The position numbers and the translations under genes were made by a program. The notes under the pieces are model-generated. The model was not told where the DNA came from. It saw nothing but the letters and a program-made list of their open reading frames with translations, and made no database searches. From Amorphophallus konjac (taxonomy: Eukaryota; Streptophyta; Magnoliopsida; Alismatales; Araceae), in the NCBI GenBank assembly GCA_022559845.1, contig CM040121.1, forward strand, positions 512,286,566-512,350,565: a DNA stretch of 64,000 nucleotides. Reading direction: 5' to 3'. Below, piece by piece: positions 54,882-64,000 of the stretch; position 1 is the first letter of the stretch, and every line of letters begins with the position of its first letter.

Positions 54882-56509
54882 CATCCCCCATCTCTTCTCT
54901 CATGGCGGCGCTGGCAGTTCTGTTGCGGGAGGCCGTCGGCAGCCTGAGGGTATCCGACCTGGCCATGGCCGTCGCGGGCCTCTTCCTCTACAGCTGCCTA
55001 GCCCACCGGCTGACCCAGAAGGGCCCCATGCACTGGCCCCTCCTCGGCATCATCCCTGCCCTCTTCCTCCACCTCGGCAACGCCTACGACTGGGGCACCG
55101 CCGCCCTCGCCCGCGCCGGCGGCACCTTCCCCTACCACGGCGTCTGGCTCGGCGGCGCCCACGGCGTCATCACCGCCGACCCCGCCAACGTCGACTACAT
55201 CCTCCGCACCCGCTTCTCCAACTTCCCCAAGGGCCGCTACTACCGCGAGCGCTTCGCCGACCTCCTCGGCGACGGCATCTTCAACGCCGACGACGACGCC
55301 TGGCGCGCGCAGCGCCGCGCCGCCACCTCCGAGATGCGCTCCCAGCGCTTCGTCGCCTACTCGGCCGAGTCCATCACGTCCCTCGTCCACGGGAAGCTCC
55401 TCCCCCTCCTCGCCCGCCTTGCCGCCACCGGCCGGGCCGCCGACCTGCAGGACGTCTTCCTGCGCTTCACCTTCGACAGCATCTGCCTCGCGGCGTTCGG
55501 GGTCGACCCGGGCTGCCTCGCCATCGACCTGCTGGAGGTGCAGTTCGCCCGCGCGTTCGAGCGGGCCACCGAGCTGACGCTGTTCCGCTTCATGGTGCCG
55601 CCGTTCGTGTGGAAGCCCATGCGTCGGCTCGGGCTGGGCCCGGAGCGGGAGCTGAAGGAGGCCGTCCGGCTAGTCCACGAGTTCGCCGAGAGGACCGTCT
55701 CACAGCGCCGGGCCAAGCTCGCGACCTCGGCCGGCGGCGACCTCCACGACCGCTCCGATCTCCTCTCCAGGCTCGTCGAAGCCACGGAAGAAGACGCCGA
55801 CGGCGGAGGCAAGAAGCTCCGGTTCTCCGACAAGTTCATCAGGGACTTCTGCATCAGCTTCATACTCGCAGGGAGGGACACCAGCTCGGTTGCACTGGCG
55901 TGGTTCTTCTGGCTCCTCCATGGCCGCCCCGAAGTGGAGGCCCGCGTCCTCGACGAGCTCCACTCCATCATCAAACGCCGAAGAGAGGACAACAAGGCCG
56001 GCGGCTTCGAGGATGACGATGACGTGGTGTTCGCGACGGAGGAGGTGGGGAGGATGGACTACCTGCAGGCGGCACTGTCGGAGGCGCTGAGGCTGTACCC
56101 GTCGGTGCCGGTGGACTTCAAGGAGGCAGTGGAGGACGACGTGCTGCCGGACGGGACGCCGGTCAGGCGGGGGGCGAGGGTGATCTACTCGATATACTCG
56201 ATGGCGAGGGCGGAGGCGGTGTGGAGGAAGGACTGCCGGGAGTTCCGGCCGGAGAGGTGGATCGGGGACGGAGGCAGGTTCGAGGGGGTGAGCCAGTTCA
56301 AGTACCCGGTGTTCAACGCCGGGCCGAGGCTGTGCGTGGGGAAGAAGTTCGCGTACGTGCAGATGAAGATGGTGGCGGCGGCGGTGCTGCTACGGTTTAA
56401 GGTGGCGGTGGTGGAGGGGCAGGTGGTGCAGCCCAAGATGACCACAACTCTCTACATGAAGAATGGACTCCTCGTCACCATCAAACCTAGGAAGGAGAAG
56501 AAGATTTGA
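54872..56509 (+). CDS. CYP86B-like: Cytochrome P450, CYP86 family (CYP86B-like fatty-acid omega-hydroxylase)
   Basis: An intronless frame of 545 residues. CYP86 enzymes hydroxylate the omega carbon of fatty acids in the endoplasmic reticulum, for suberin and cutin; B members act on long and very long chains (family knowledge). Visible here: an N-terminal anchor (LAMAVAGLFLYSCLAHRL), a Pro/Gly hinge (KGPMHWPLLGIIPAL), the I-helix AGRDTSS at 333-339, ExxR (EALR, 404-407), the PERW motif (FRPERW), and heme loop FNAGPRLCVG with Cys488. All key residues are present and length is normal. The start was chosen at 54872 because the frame in front has no other ATG and the first ATG (54837) meets a stop after three codons. 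The coding part is strongly GC-rich against AT-rich flanks. CYP86B is favoured over CYP86A/C by the N-terminal region, from memory of the family. Confidence 0.9.
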   Translation: MVSSSPISSLMAALAVLLREAVGSLRVSDLAMAVAGLFLYSCLAHRLTQKGPMHWPLLGIIPALFLHLGNAYDWGTAALARAGGTFPYHGVWLGGAHGVITADPANVDYILRTRFSNFPKGRYYRERFADLLGDGIFNADDDAWRAQRRAATSEMRSQRFVAYSAESITSLVHGKLLPLLARLAATGRAADLQDVFLRFTFDSICLAAFGVDPGCLAIDLLEVQFARAFERATELTLFRFMVPPFVWKPMRRLGLGPERELKEAVRLVHEFAERTVSQRRAKLATSAGGDLHDRSDLLSRLVEATEEDADGGGKKLRFSDKFIRDFCISFILAGRDTSSVALAWFFWLLHGRPEVEARVLDELHSIIKRRREDNKAGGFEDDDDVVFATEEVGRMDYLQAALSEALRLYPSVPVDFKEAVEDDVLPDGTPVRRGARVIYSIYSMARAEAVWRKDCREFRPERWIGDGGRFEGVSQFKYPVFNAGPRLCVGKKFAYVQMKMVAAAVLLRFKVAVVEGQVVQPKMTTTLYMKNGLLVTIKPRKEKKI

Positions 56510-57200
<691 letters not shown>

Positions 57201-57960
57201 GAAGAATCACAGTGTAATCTGTAACTCTGGTGATTTATATGTTGGATGAGTATATTATTAATTTGCGTAGGGCTTTTTCGTTCTATGAGAATTCTATTAA
57301 TTAGAATTGAGCTCTTAATTTGCATCGGATGTTTCCGGCAGGATCTGTAATTAATCATCAAGCTTCATTTTCTCTCTTTTGGAAAAGAACGCAGTGTACA
57401 TTAAAATTGTACGTTGTTGAGAAGTAATTAAGGTTCCCATCGATCGTGGATGATTAAGTACTATAATTAAAGAAGAAACTATTCATAATTAAGGAAGCGT
57501 AGAATGGTAGTTGTTCATGTGTGTACATTAATTGCGGTCGTCTGTATCTCTTCCAATTTATAAGGTGAGCAGAATAATTAATCTCAAAACGAAATCTTCA
57601 ACTCTAATGATTTATATGGAATAAGGAAGCCATCTAGGAGGAAACTTACAAGGAGACGAACCACATCAGGAGGAGTTTCGGGAGAAATTTTTAAGGAACA
57701 ATCTTCCGATATTTAAGCCGTACATATGTTCGGATTAGGGAAAGAGCACTCGTACGGATAGACAGAGTGCTCTGAAAAGAATCTAGAAGTAGATGGAGAG
57801 TGCTCAAAATATAGCTATGAAAATGACGAGCGCCCATGAGTGTTATGGAGATGAGGAGACAAGCAACGTATAGATTTAGTTGAGCCTGAGAGACGTACCC
57901 TTCTGGTCGTCTGACCATGATCCTCCTTGTAGAACTCTCATCGAGAGCGGTCTCACATTG
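57201..57960. other. Intergenic, no recognised feature
   Basis: Short frames on both strands have no family resemblance. AT-rich with no clear repeat. Confidence 0.4.
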
Positions 57961-58890
57961 ATAGAGAGTTAGGATAACTATGATTAAGTCAATCTGTTTA
58001 AAGATTCTCTCATTTGACCCACTTTTGGTTTGACAACAAAAAGAGTAAATTTAACTCACCTACTGAGGTGGAAAAGGTAATGAGGAGGGTAAAATCGACT
58101 CGAGCCACGTAAGAGCTATTTTCGCCAGACTCAATCAGGCCCATAATCTGCAACGCACGTGTCAGGCCTCGACAGTCATAGCTCGGTGCGGACGGCCCGT
58201 GACAGATCGTCCTTGGATTCGCCAGTGCATGGAGGGTTCAACCCAGACGTAACGGCCGCCGGATAACCCTCCGGCGACCGAACGTTACCTCTCACGACGT
58301 CGTCGGCCTCAACTCCACTAAGGGCGAGCACGTCCCCCGGGCACCGTAAGACTCACCAAAGAACCATTCGACTCCAGAAGAAGGGGTCATCAACGGGAAA
58401 CTCCCTACGATTGCGGGAGACATTACTCCACGACTTACGTCATTCCCTGCTAAGGGACTGGCTCTTGCTACCAGGACAACCCCCTATAAATGGGACTTCG
58501 ACAGACAGGCAGAGGGACGGTGATTTTCACCAAGAAACACACACTCAACTCCAGACAAGAGAAAAGAGAAGCCAACCTGTCGTTAAGAGAGAACATCCCT
58601 GCCAAGCATCAGCTGCCCTCTGAGCACCCTTACCGCCCAGCGAGCACTCTCTGAGCGTCCACTAGTCACGGTGAAAACCTCTCAGAAGGCAATTCGTATC
58701 TCCAGACTTGCTTCACGACCTCTCAAATCTCTCCCTCTTACACTCTTCTTCCCGCTTCTCCATCTCCGAGTGCTGACTTAAGTATCAGAGGGTTGTCCCC
58801 TGAGATAACGTCCGGGGCTCCTTCTGATGCCCTTCATTTCTAGCGTTTGCAAGCTTCCACGAGTGTCGGGCGGTCTCCCCTAAAAGATAA
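57960..58890 (+). mobile_element. Probable LTR remnant with a strong core promoter
   Basis: A GC-richer block within AT-rich DNA. It has TTACGTCA at about 58435-58442, a TATA box CCCTATAAATGGG (58485-58491), then a pyrimidine- and CA-rich leader without ATG-rich frames. This is the usual layout of an LTR promoter with R-U5. No partner, PBS or flanking duplication was recognised, so the ends are approximate. A cellular promoter or pararetrovirus-like promoter is an alternative. Confidence 0.4.
58485..58491 (+). promoter_or_regulatory. TATA box with an upstream bZIP-type TTACGTCA site
   Basis: TATAAAT preceded by CCCC and followed by GGGACTT. TTACGTCA lies about 45 bp upstream, the type of site bound by plant bZIP/TGA factors. 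Confidence 0.45.
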
Positions 58891-59352
58891 CTGAAAATTG
58901 TGATACTAGAGTTAATTAGGAACCAATTTTATGCCTCTACAGATACTAATACATAACTCGAATGTACTCCACTTTTAATCCGATTAGTTAATCCACCTTG
59001 TCAAATCAAAATGTGAGTTAAAATATATATAGAATCAACTTAGCTAGGTTAAGCGCGAGATAAATAACTCGCTACCAAAGTGGGGCCAGGAGTCCGGAAA
59101 ATAACCTACATAGGGGTTCCAATTCCAACCCATGCTGACTTTGTGGCAGGAAGGAGGGGCTGATGCTAGGGATCAGATGTGGCTGTACTCGGAAAGTGTT
59201 GAGGTTGGTTCCAACCATAACTAATGGTGGTGGTGCTATATGTACATGTACTCCTTCCCGAGTGCAGAAAGAATGCCCCCCATGAGACACATAGAGTAAT
59301 TACTATCCTTGAGGTGTAACCGCCGTTATATAATTATAAGAGCATGCATTAA
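58891..59352. other. Intergenic; short unassigned frame at 59072-59290 (minus)
   Basis: A 72-codon frame is present but resembles no family I recognise and is not supported by any motif. Confidence 0.35.
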
Positions 59353-59471
59353 GGGGGTGTTTGTTAATCGGATACAGTTAACGCAAACGACTTTTGGGGG
59401 TCGCTTGCGCTAATTGACTCTGGTTCACCGCTCGTCGAGTGCGCTAACCCGATCGATTAGTAAACACACCC
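59353..59471. mobile_element. Tourist-like MITE with TAA target duplication
   Basis: The left end GGGGGTGTTTGTTAATCG mirrors the right end CGATTAGTAAACACACCC. TAA stands on both sides (59350-59352 and 59472-59474). Size, TIR and 3-bp duplication fit the PIF/Harbinger (Tourist) class. Confidence 0.7.
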
Positions 59472-59719
59472 TAATAGTTCGAAATAATTAGATCTTAATA
59501 TATATTTAAGCACTACCGAAACTCAATCATTAACTAAAGAAAATTAATCTCGGAACCAAACACACACACACATAAGCTAACATGGACACCCTCTCTCTAG
59601 CTAGGACTGCATTAGAATCTCTCCCTTCTTAAAAATATTTCTAAATGTCACGATGTCTCGTCAATTTTTACGCATATTTAGAAGTTCGGAGAAAAATAAT
59701 GAGAGCTCAAAATCTCTGA

Positions 59720-59888
59720 GGCCTTCTTTATTTACGAGTTAAGATAGGGTGAATAATAACCTGACGTGAGAGAAAGTTATGGGCCCCACAATTTTTCCTC
59801 ACACTCAACCTCCCTTAATCGAGGTGGAGCAGCGTATTCGAGCGGTGGGGCTCGAATAAGCCACCCCACCCGATAAACAAAGTGGCCC
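59720..59888. mobile_element. MITE with GGCC...TTTATTTACG inverted ends
   Basis: GGCCTTCTTTATTTACG at the left mirrors CGATAAACAAAGTGGCC at the right, with no coding capacity. The target duplication is unclear. Confidence 0.6.
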
Positions 59889-59898
59889 TAAAAGTGGG

Positions 59899-60150
59899 GT
59901 GCATTTGGAAAGGATCTAGAGTGGAGAGATTTTTTTTAAATCCCTTAGAGAAGGAGGAAGTTATTTTTGAGATAACTTTTAGAAATTTTGAAATCTTCTC
60001 TCATTTCTCTTTATCTCTCTCTAAATCTTAAAATCCGCATAAAGTTAAAGCTCATGGGATATTGAGACATTTGTAAATGATTTTGAGATGATGTAAATTT
60101 TAATAAATGAAAATCCTAAAATCTCTCTCAAGATCTTTTCCAAACGCAAC
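59899..60150. mobile_element. MITE with GTGCATTTGGAAA...inverted ends
   Basis: GTGCATTTGGAAAGGATCT at the left mirrors AGATCTTTTCCAAACGCAAC at the right. Flanking CTAAAAGT and CTTAAAGG may be a decayed 8-bp duplication, which would suggest a hAT-type element. Confidence 0.6.
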
Positions 60151-60569
60151 TTAAAGGTGAAATGATTTAATCTCACTTAAGTCGAATTAACTTATTCCAC
60201 CTCCACCTATAAGATAACTTAATCCGGTGCCACCTCAAAATAAAAAAATAAAAATAAATAAAGTAAATCTAATTAAATTTAATCAGATTACTTTTAAATA
60301 TTAAGGCGGCTGCACCGACAAAACCCATACTCAATCGTCACAATTGCAAAGCTGGTATGATCTAAATGCGTGAGCTTTATGAACCATTAGATCGATGGGA
60401 CAACAACATCCATCATAATTTGAATCGCCATCGTAATTAAAGTAAGCATATCTCTGTTGAGCAACTGAAACGTTGAGTTGCATGGTATTAATGGTTCCCT
60501 GCAGCTACACATGTACTGTGGGACTGCGTGCATTCATGCAGACAGACATTATAATATTTCTGTAATAAA
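60151..60569. other. Intergenic, AT-rich, no feature recognised
   Basis: No gene, TIR or repeat seen. Confidence 0.4.
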
Positions 60570-61165
60570 TCTGTAAACGGATCGGATACGGATCCAGAGT
60601 GGATAGTACGATATCTGTTATTTCATATCAGATTAATAATTAAATTATCTGTCAGATATCTTATTTAGATAATTATTTAATTAATATAAATTTAAATTCA
60701 ATTCAAATTTTAAACGAATAATTATTAGACCTATTTAGAGGTGAGCCGTGTGAAAACGTCGTAAGTTATTTTTTCAAAAAAAAAGAATAAAAATTATTTT
60801 TATTTTAAGAGATGTTATCAAAAGATTAAATCTCATCCTAAAAAAATAAGAGATAACTTATTAAATAGGTGTAAGTGAAATTCTTATTTTTAAATTATAT
60901 TTTAAGACAAAAAATGGTAACAACGATCAATCAAACAACATATTAAGATTTTGAATTAATTATATATAGAATATATACGTCCTTACATATTTATCAAAGG
61001 ATTCATATTCGATCGGATAATGTTTAACACGGATATCTCAATATCTGAATTCGTATCCGATTAATAATCGGATATCCGATTAAAGTATCAGTGGAATATT
61101 TTATTTAAATAATTATTTTATTAAATAAATACGAATTCAAATTCAGTTCAAATTTTAAACGAACC
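60570..61165. repeat. Two direct copies of a GATATCCG/AT-rich repeat
   Basis: About 60570-60725 and 60995-61165 share CGGATA motifs, a TAATTATTTAATTAATA-like centre and the end AATTCAAATTTTAAACGA (GTTCAAATTTTAAACGA in the second). Probably the arms or copies of a small non-autonomous element. Confidence 0.55.
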
Positions 61166-61479
61166 TGCGATATCGGGAAGAACTCGAGCCTCTTGTGCTA
61201 AAGTATCCCATGCATGTGAGTGAAAGAACAGCGAACATTAATGGCAAGATTATCTGCTAATTAAACTTGGTGTCCGGTCTCACTGCAAGCCATCTCCTGG
61301 AGGACCTGATATGAGCTTCAAGCTATGTTCTTCTCTTTCTATATATACGTATGTATAATATAATCTTGTTTCATTAATTCCTTGTTTTCAAACATATAGA
61401 GAGTTATTTAGGTCGATTTCCATCTGAGCTATATGTCCATATGGTCAGATCGACGACCAAAGGGTTAAAAAAATAAAAG

Positions 61480-61881
61480 GATTTTTACATATATATATAT
61501 ATATATACTCTTATACAGTTTGATTTTGTCAAATATATCTTTCATCAGAACATATTATCATAAATATTCTTAAAATATAAATAATGTCACGATTATACCC
61601 TCGCCGTAACTCCCGTGTATTTAACTCGAGTTAAATGTGAGTTAAAGAGTAAGATTTTTGTATATATATTCCTGTAAAATTTGATTTTATCAAATATATC
61701 CTACATCTAATGATCGTAGATAACATATTTCACGGAATATTCACCTCCATCGACGTCAATAAAATAAAGGGGTATAACCGTAATATTTCTGTCTAAATAA
61801 AATATATTCACGATAATATGTTCAGATGAAGAGTATATTTGACAAAACTAAATTTCATGGAGGTATATATATGTAAAAATC
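61480..61881. mobile_element. Fold-back element with long inverted ends
   Basis: The left arm from GATTTTTACATATATATA through TTTTGTCAAATATATCTTTC and CAGAACATATTATC (61480-61565) matches the reverse complement of 61800-61881 with few differences. A third, direct partial copy lies near 61650-61715. No coding sequence. Confidence 0.65.
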
Positions 61882-62551
61882 TCAAAAATAAACATCATAT
61901 GCCCGAATCCAACCAAAATAATGGGCCTATCATTGTCGGCCCATTTAATACATGATCTTTTATTCTTGAGTTAACACCCATGATGTGCTACACACTCTGA
62001 GTGTGCAGAACTTTTATTTGTTTTAAAAAAATTTTGAAATGACTCCGAGATATTTTAACTTGAGATGCAAATCACTTCACTATCTGATTATTAAAAAAAA
62101 GTAAATCAATTTTTAAAAGAATAGATCCAATACAATCCATTTGATCTATTTTTTTATTTCTTTTTAGGTAATTCAACGGTGACGTGATTTACATCTCAAG
62201 ATAGATTACCTTGAAGTCCACTTCAAAAAAAAATAAAAAAAATAAAGACAATGTACACCCGATGTGTTATTCTTTATGACTTTTTAATAACCATAACTAT
62301 ACAGACACATACCTCGGATGAGTACTTTTTTCTCTCTCTTTTTTTTTTGAGCTTGCACCACTAGAACAGTGGAGGAGACGGCTGCACCACCAGAGGTTGA
62401 GCATGCAGTTACTCAATGTTTAAGATGGTAAGATCACATGTAATTACTCATGTGATTACGTGTATCAACCATACACAACAATATTCTCAATCATCTTCTC
62501 TTAATTTCCTGTTCTGATCCATTTTTCTGCTCAGCTAGCGGGGCTGCAGAA
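61882..62551. other. Intergenic; probable 3' flank of the phosphatase gene at its right end
   Basis: A/T runs at 62089-62101, 62226-62247 and 62337-62349. CCCGATGTGTTATTCTT near 62260 and related text near 61980 (ACACCCATGATGTGCTACAC) suggest another small inverted element that I could not delimit. Confidence 0.35.
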
Positions 62552-62761
62552 TTAGTTTAAATCCACATCACTGTGCTGCGAACCATCCTCCATCCTTACC
62601 CATGATCTGATGGAGAAGGGGTGTTCAGCCATCTCAATCATCCTCGCTCCTCGAGGCCAATCCCCATAGCCGCCATAGCCAGTATGGCGTGCGAAGCACA
62701 ACCACAGTTTCTTGAATGGGCAGCACCAGTCCAACCCATGATTGTGGCCAACAAAAATTGC
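62552..62761 (-). CDS. Last exon of a purple acid phosphatase-type metallophosphoesterase
   Basis: On the minus strand a splice acceptor (TTTGTTTGCAG) is followed by a phase-0 exon of 69 codons and a TAA at 62552-62554. It reads [20 protein letters not shown], then [19 protein letters not shown] and [13 protein letters not shown]. This closely matches my memory of the C-terminal end of the plant PAP14/16/28/29-type phosphatases. GHNH is the metal-binding GHxH block V of the calcineurin-like phosphoesterase fold, which hydrolyses phosphomonoesters with a two-metal centre. Upstream exons should lie to the right. None is recognisable up to 64000, so the intron is long, the rest lies outside the window, or this is a lone gene fragment. 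Confidence 0.85.
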   Translation of the reverse strand, partial: AIFVGHNHGLDWCCPFKKLWLCFARHTGYGGYGDWPRGARMIEMAEHPFSIRSWVRMEDGSQHSDVDLN

Positions 62762-64000
62762 CTGCAAACAAATATATACATAGATTGACGATATAAGATT
62801 CTCTTAATTATCCGTCTCTAGTCCAATAATCATCAGAAGGAATGGAGTTGCATGCAGGCAGATCTGCTCAAGATGTGAAGGGGAAAAGTTTATATAATTT
62901 GATCTCTTAAGCAAGGAACAATTAATTAGATCTCATCACTCAATTCGTTCAAGAGTAAGCAATACCAAGATGAACAGTAATTATCCAATTCTTTTCCAGG
63001 CTCTGTAACTTTAACTTGGTGATCAGTCAAAAAGTACGGATGCATGGCATGAAAACCGTACGTACGGATGGGTGGCATTGTGCATTTTGACAGGAAGTCA
63101 CCATGCATGATCCTTTCACATGCACCTGAGCATTTTGCAGAAAGAAGGATCTGGGATTGCATTTTGCGCTTTTTTTTTTTTTTTGCAAGGATCTGCATGC
63201 ATTGTCAAATGAAAATCTGTCGTTTCACAGATTCCATCCTTGTCATGAAATGCACCGAATTAAGAATTTACTCTTAACAGGTGAATACCCTTTCCCCTCC
63301 ATCAGAGCATGGGGGGAATACAGGGATTAAAATAATACATGTTTGGGGAATCTGTCATACGCCCAGCATATAATCAAACAAATATAATTAAAGATTGAAG
63401 CAATACAGCAGCAGGTACTGTGATGCTCTAGCAATAAGATACAAACAGAATCCACAAGACTTCTAGAAAAGGACTAAAAGACTTCATCAGATATCTCAAT
63501 CCTTCGTCAGAAAAGACCTCGAGAGGAAAAACTAAAAAGAAAGAAAAATTATGTACCTCAGCTTCTAACCAGTATTTTGTGTAAGGTTTCCGTGTTGTCA
63601 ATGAGTATAGATCGGTATTATATATTAACAGGGATTTCTCACTTCAACAGTACAAGCATTTGAAGCCATCTGATCTCCCTGTTAATGATGGATGGCATAG
63701 AGAACAGTGTAACTTATCTAAAACTGAGAATCTAGGTATAGATAAAGCTACAGATTTTTTTTCTCGGCCCCTATCATAGATCATTGTTACATGTTTTCAT
63801 AAACATAAGCATCTGTGAAAAAAATTAAAAACACGTTGCCATTGATTTGGTGAATCTGCCGGGTTTTTGAGACAAAGGGAGCAGAGCTAAAAGTAATGTG
63901 CAAGAACCACAACCTAACGCAAGCTAGTCAACATGCTTAAAAACAGAGCATTTGGGAAATCAAATGTAAAGATAATTCACAAAATTATCAAGTGCATGCC
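62762..64000. other. Probable intron of the phosphatase gene; no exon recognised
   Basis: AT-rich with a 16-T run at 63169-63184 and no frame resembling the metallophosphoesterase domain. A repeat-free stretch by eye. Confidence 0.4.

Noticed and set aside
59072..59290. 72-codon minus-strand frame
   Set aside because: No recognisable motif or homology, and codon use is not convincing.
62926..63198. 90-codon minus-strand frame as an upstream phosphatase exon
   Set aside because: The sequence has no metallophosphoesterase motif and no suitable splice donor.

Overview
The window is nuclear DNA of a flowering plant. It is packed with nested LTR retrotransposons and has a gene-bearing edge on the right. 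The one complete host gene is an intronless cytochrome P450 of the CYP86 type with very GC-rich third codon positions. That suggests, only weakly, a monocot. A 100-base run of N at 26086-26185 marks an assembly gap.

Left part (1-27118), nested insertions. A minus-strand Ty1/copia-like element (LTR 4270-6152, PBS, decayed gag, and a plant-transposon-protein fragment running off the left edge) has inserted into a decayed Ty3/gypsy Tat-type element, here E1 (pol 9817-12730 minus). E1 carries on the opposite strand a six-exon plant-mobile-domain gene (6153-8034 plus). E1 is broken at its reverse transcriptase by a second decayed Tat element, E2 (15757-26085 minus), which has its own opposite-strand coiled-coil ORF (13250-14318 plus). 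E2 is in turn split by a 2.45-kb solo copia-type LTR with a perfect 5-bp target duplication (15994-18441) and by a 3.7-kb LTR-like insertion (21504-25236). An LTR of another Tat-type element follows the gap (26186-27118).

Middle (27119-53915). A chromovirus of the Tekay/Del type, E4, has an intact protease-RT-RNaseH-integrase-chromodomain frame and a complete 3' LTR (30558-32962), but its gag is missing. It sits inside the opposite-strand gene of a giant Tat-type element, E3. E3 has a 5' LTR (52582-53915), a PBS, a 4.2-kb leader full of short repeats, one 9.7-kb gag-pol frame interrupted only by two in-frame UAG codons, a 76-bp tandem array, and a six-exon antisense gene with no internal stop (32963-37114 plus). 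The recurring antisense gene between pol and the 3' LTR of all three Tat elements is the most striking system here. Its introns lie on the strand that the retrotransposon's genomic RNA cannot splice.

Right part (53916-64000). The CYP86-type gene (54872-56509 plus) has a TATA box and a 35-bp duplication that makes a tiny upstream ORF. It is followed by long CT/AT microsatellites, an LTR-like promoter region, several MITEs and a fold-back element. The last exon of a purple acid phosphatase gene lies on the minus strand at 62552-62761, and the rest of that gene lies beyond the right edge or in unrecognised exons.

All functional statements come from reading motifs by eye. No database search, alignment or folding program was run.
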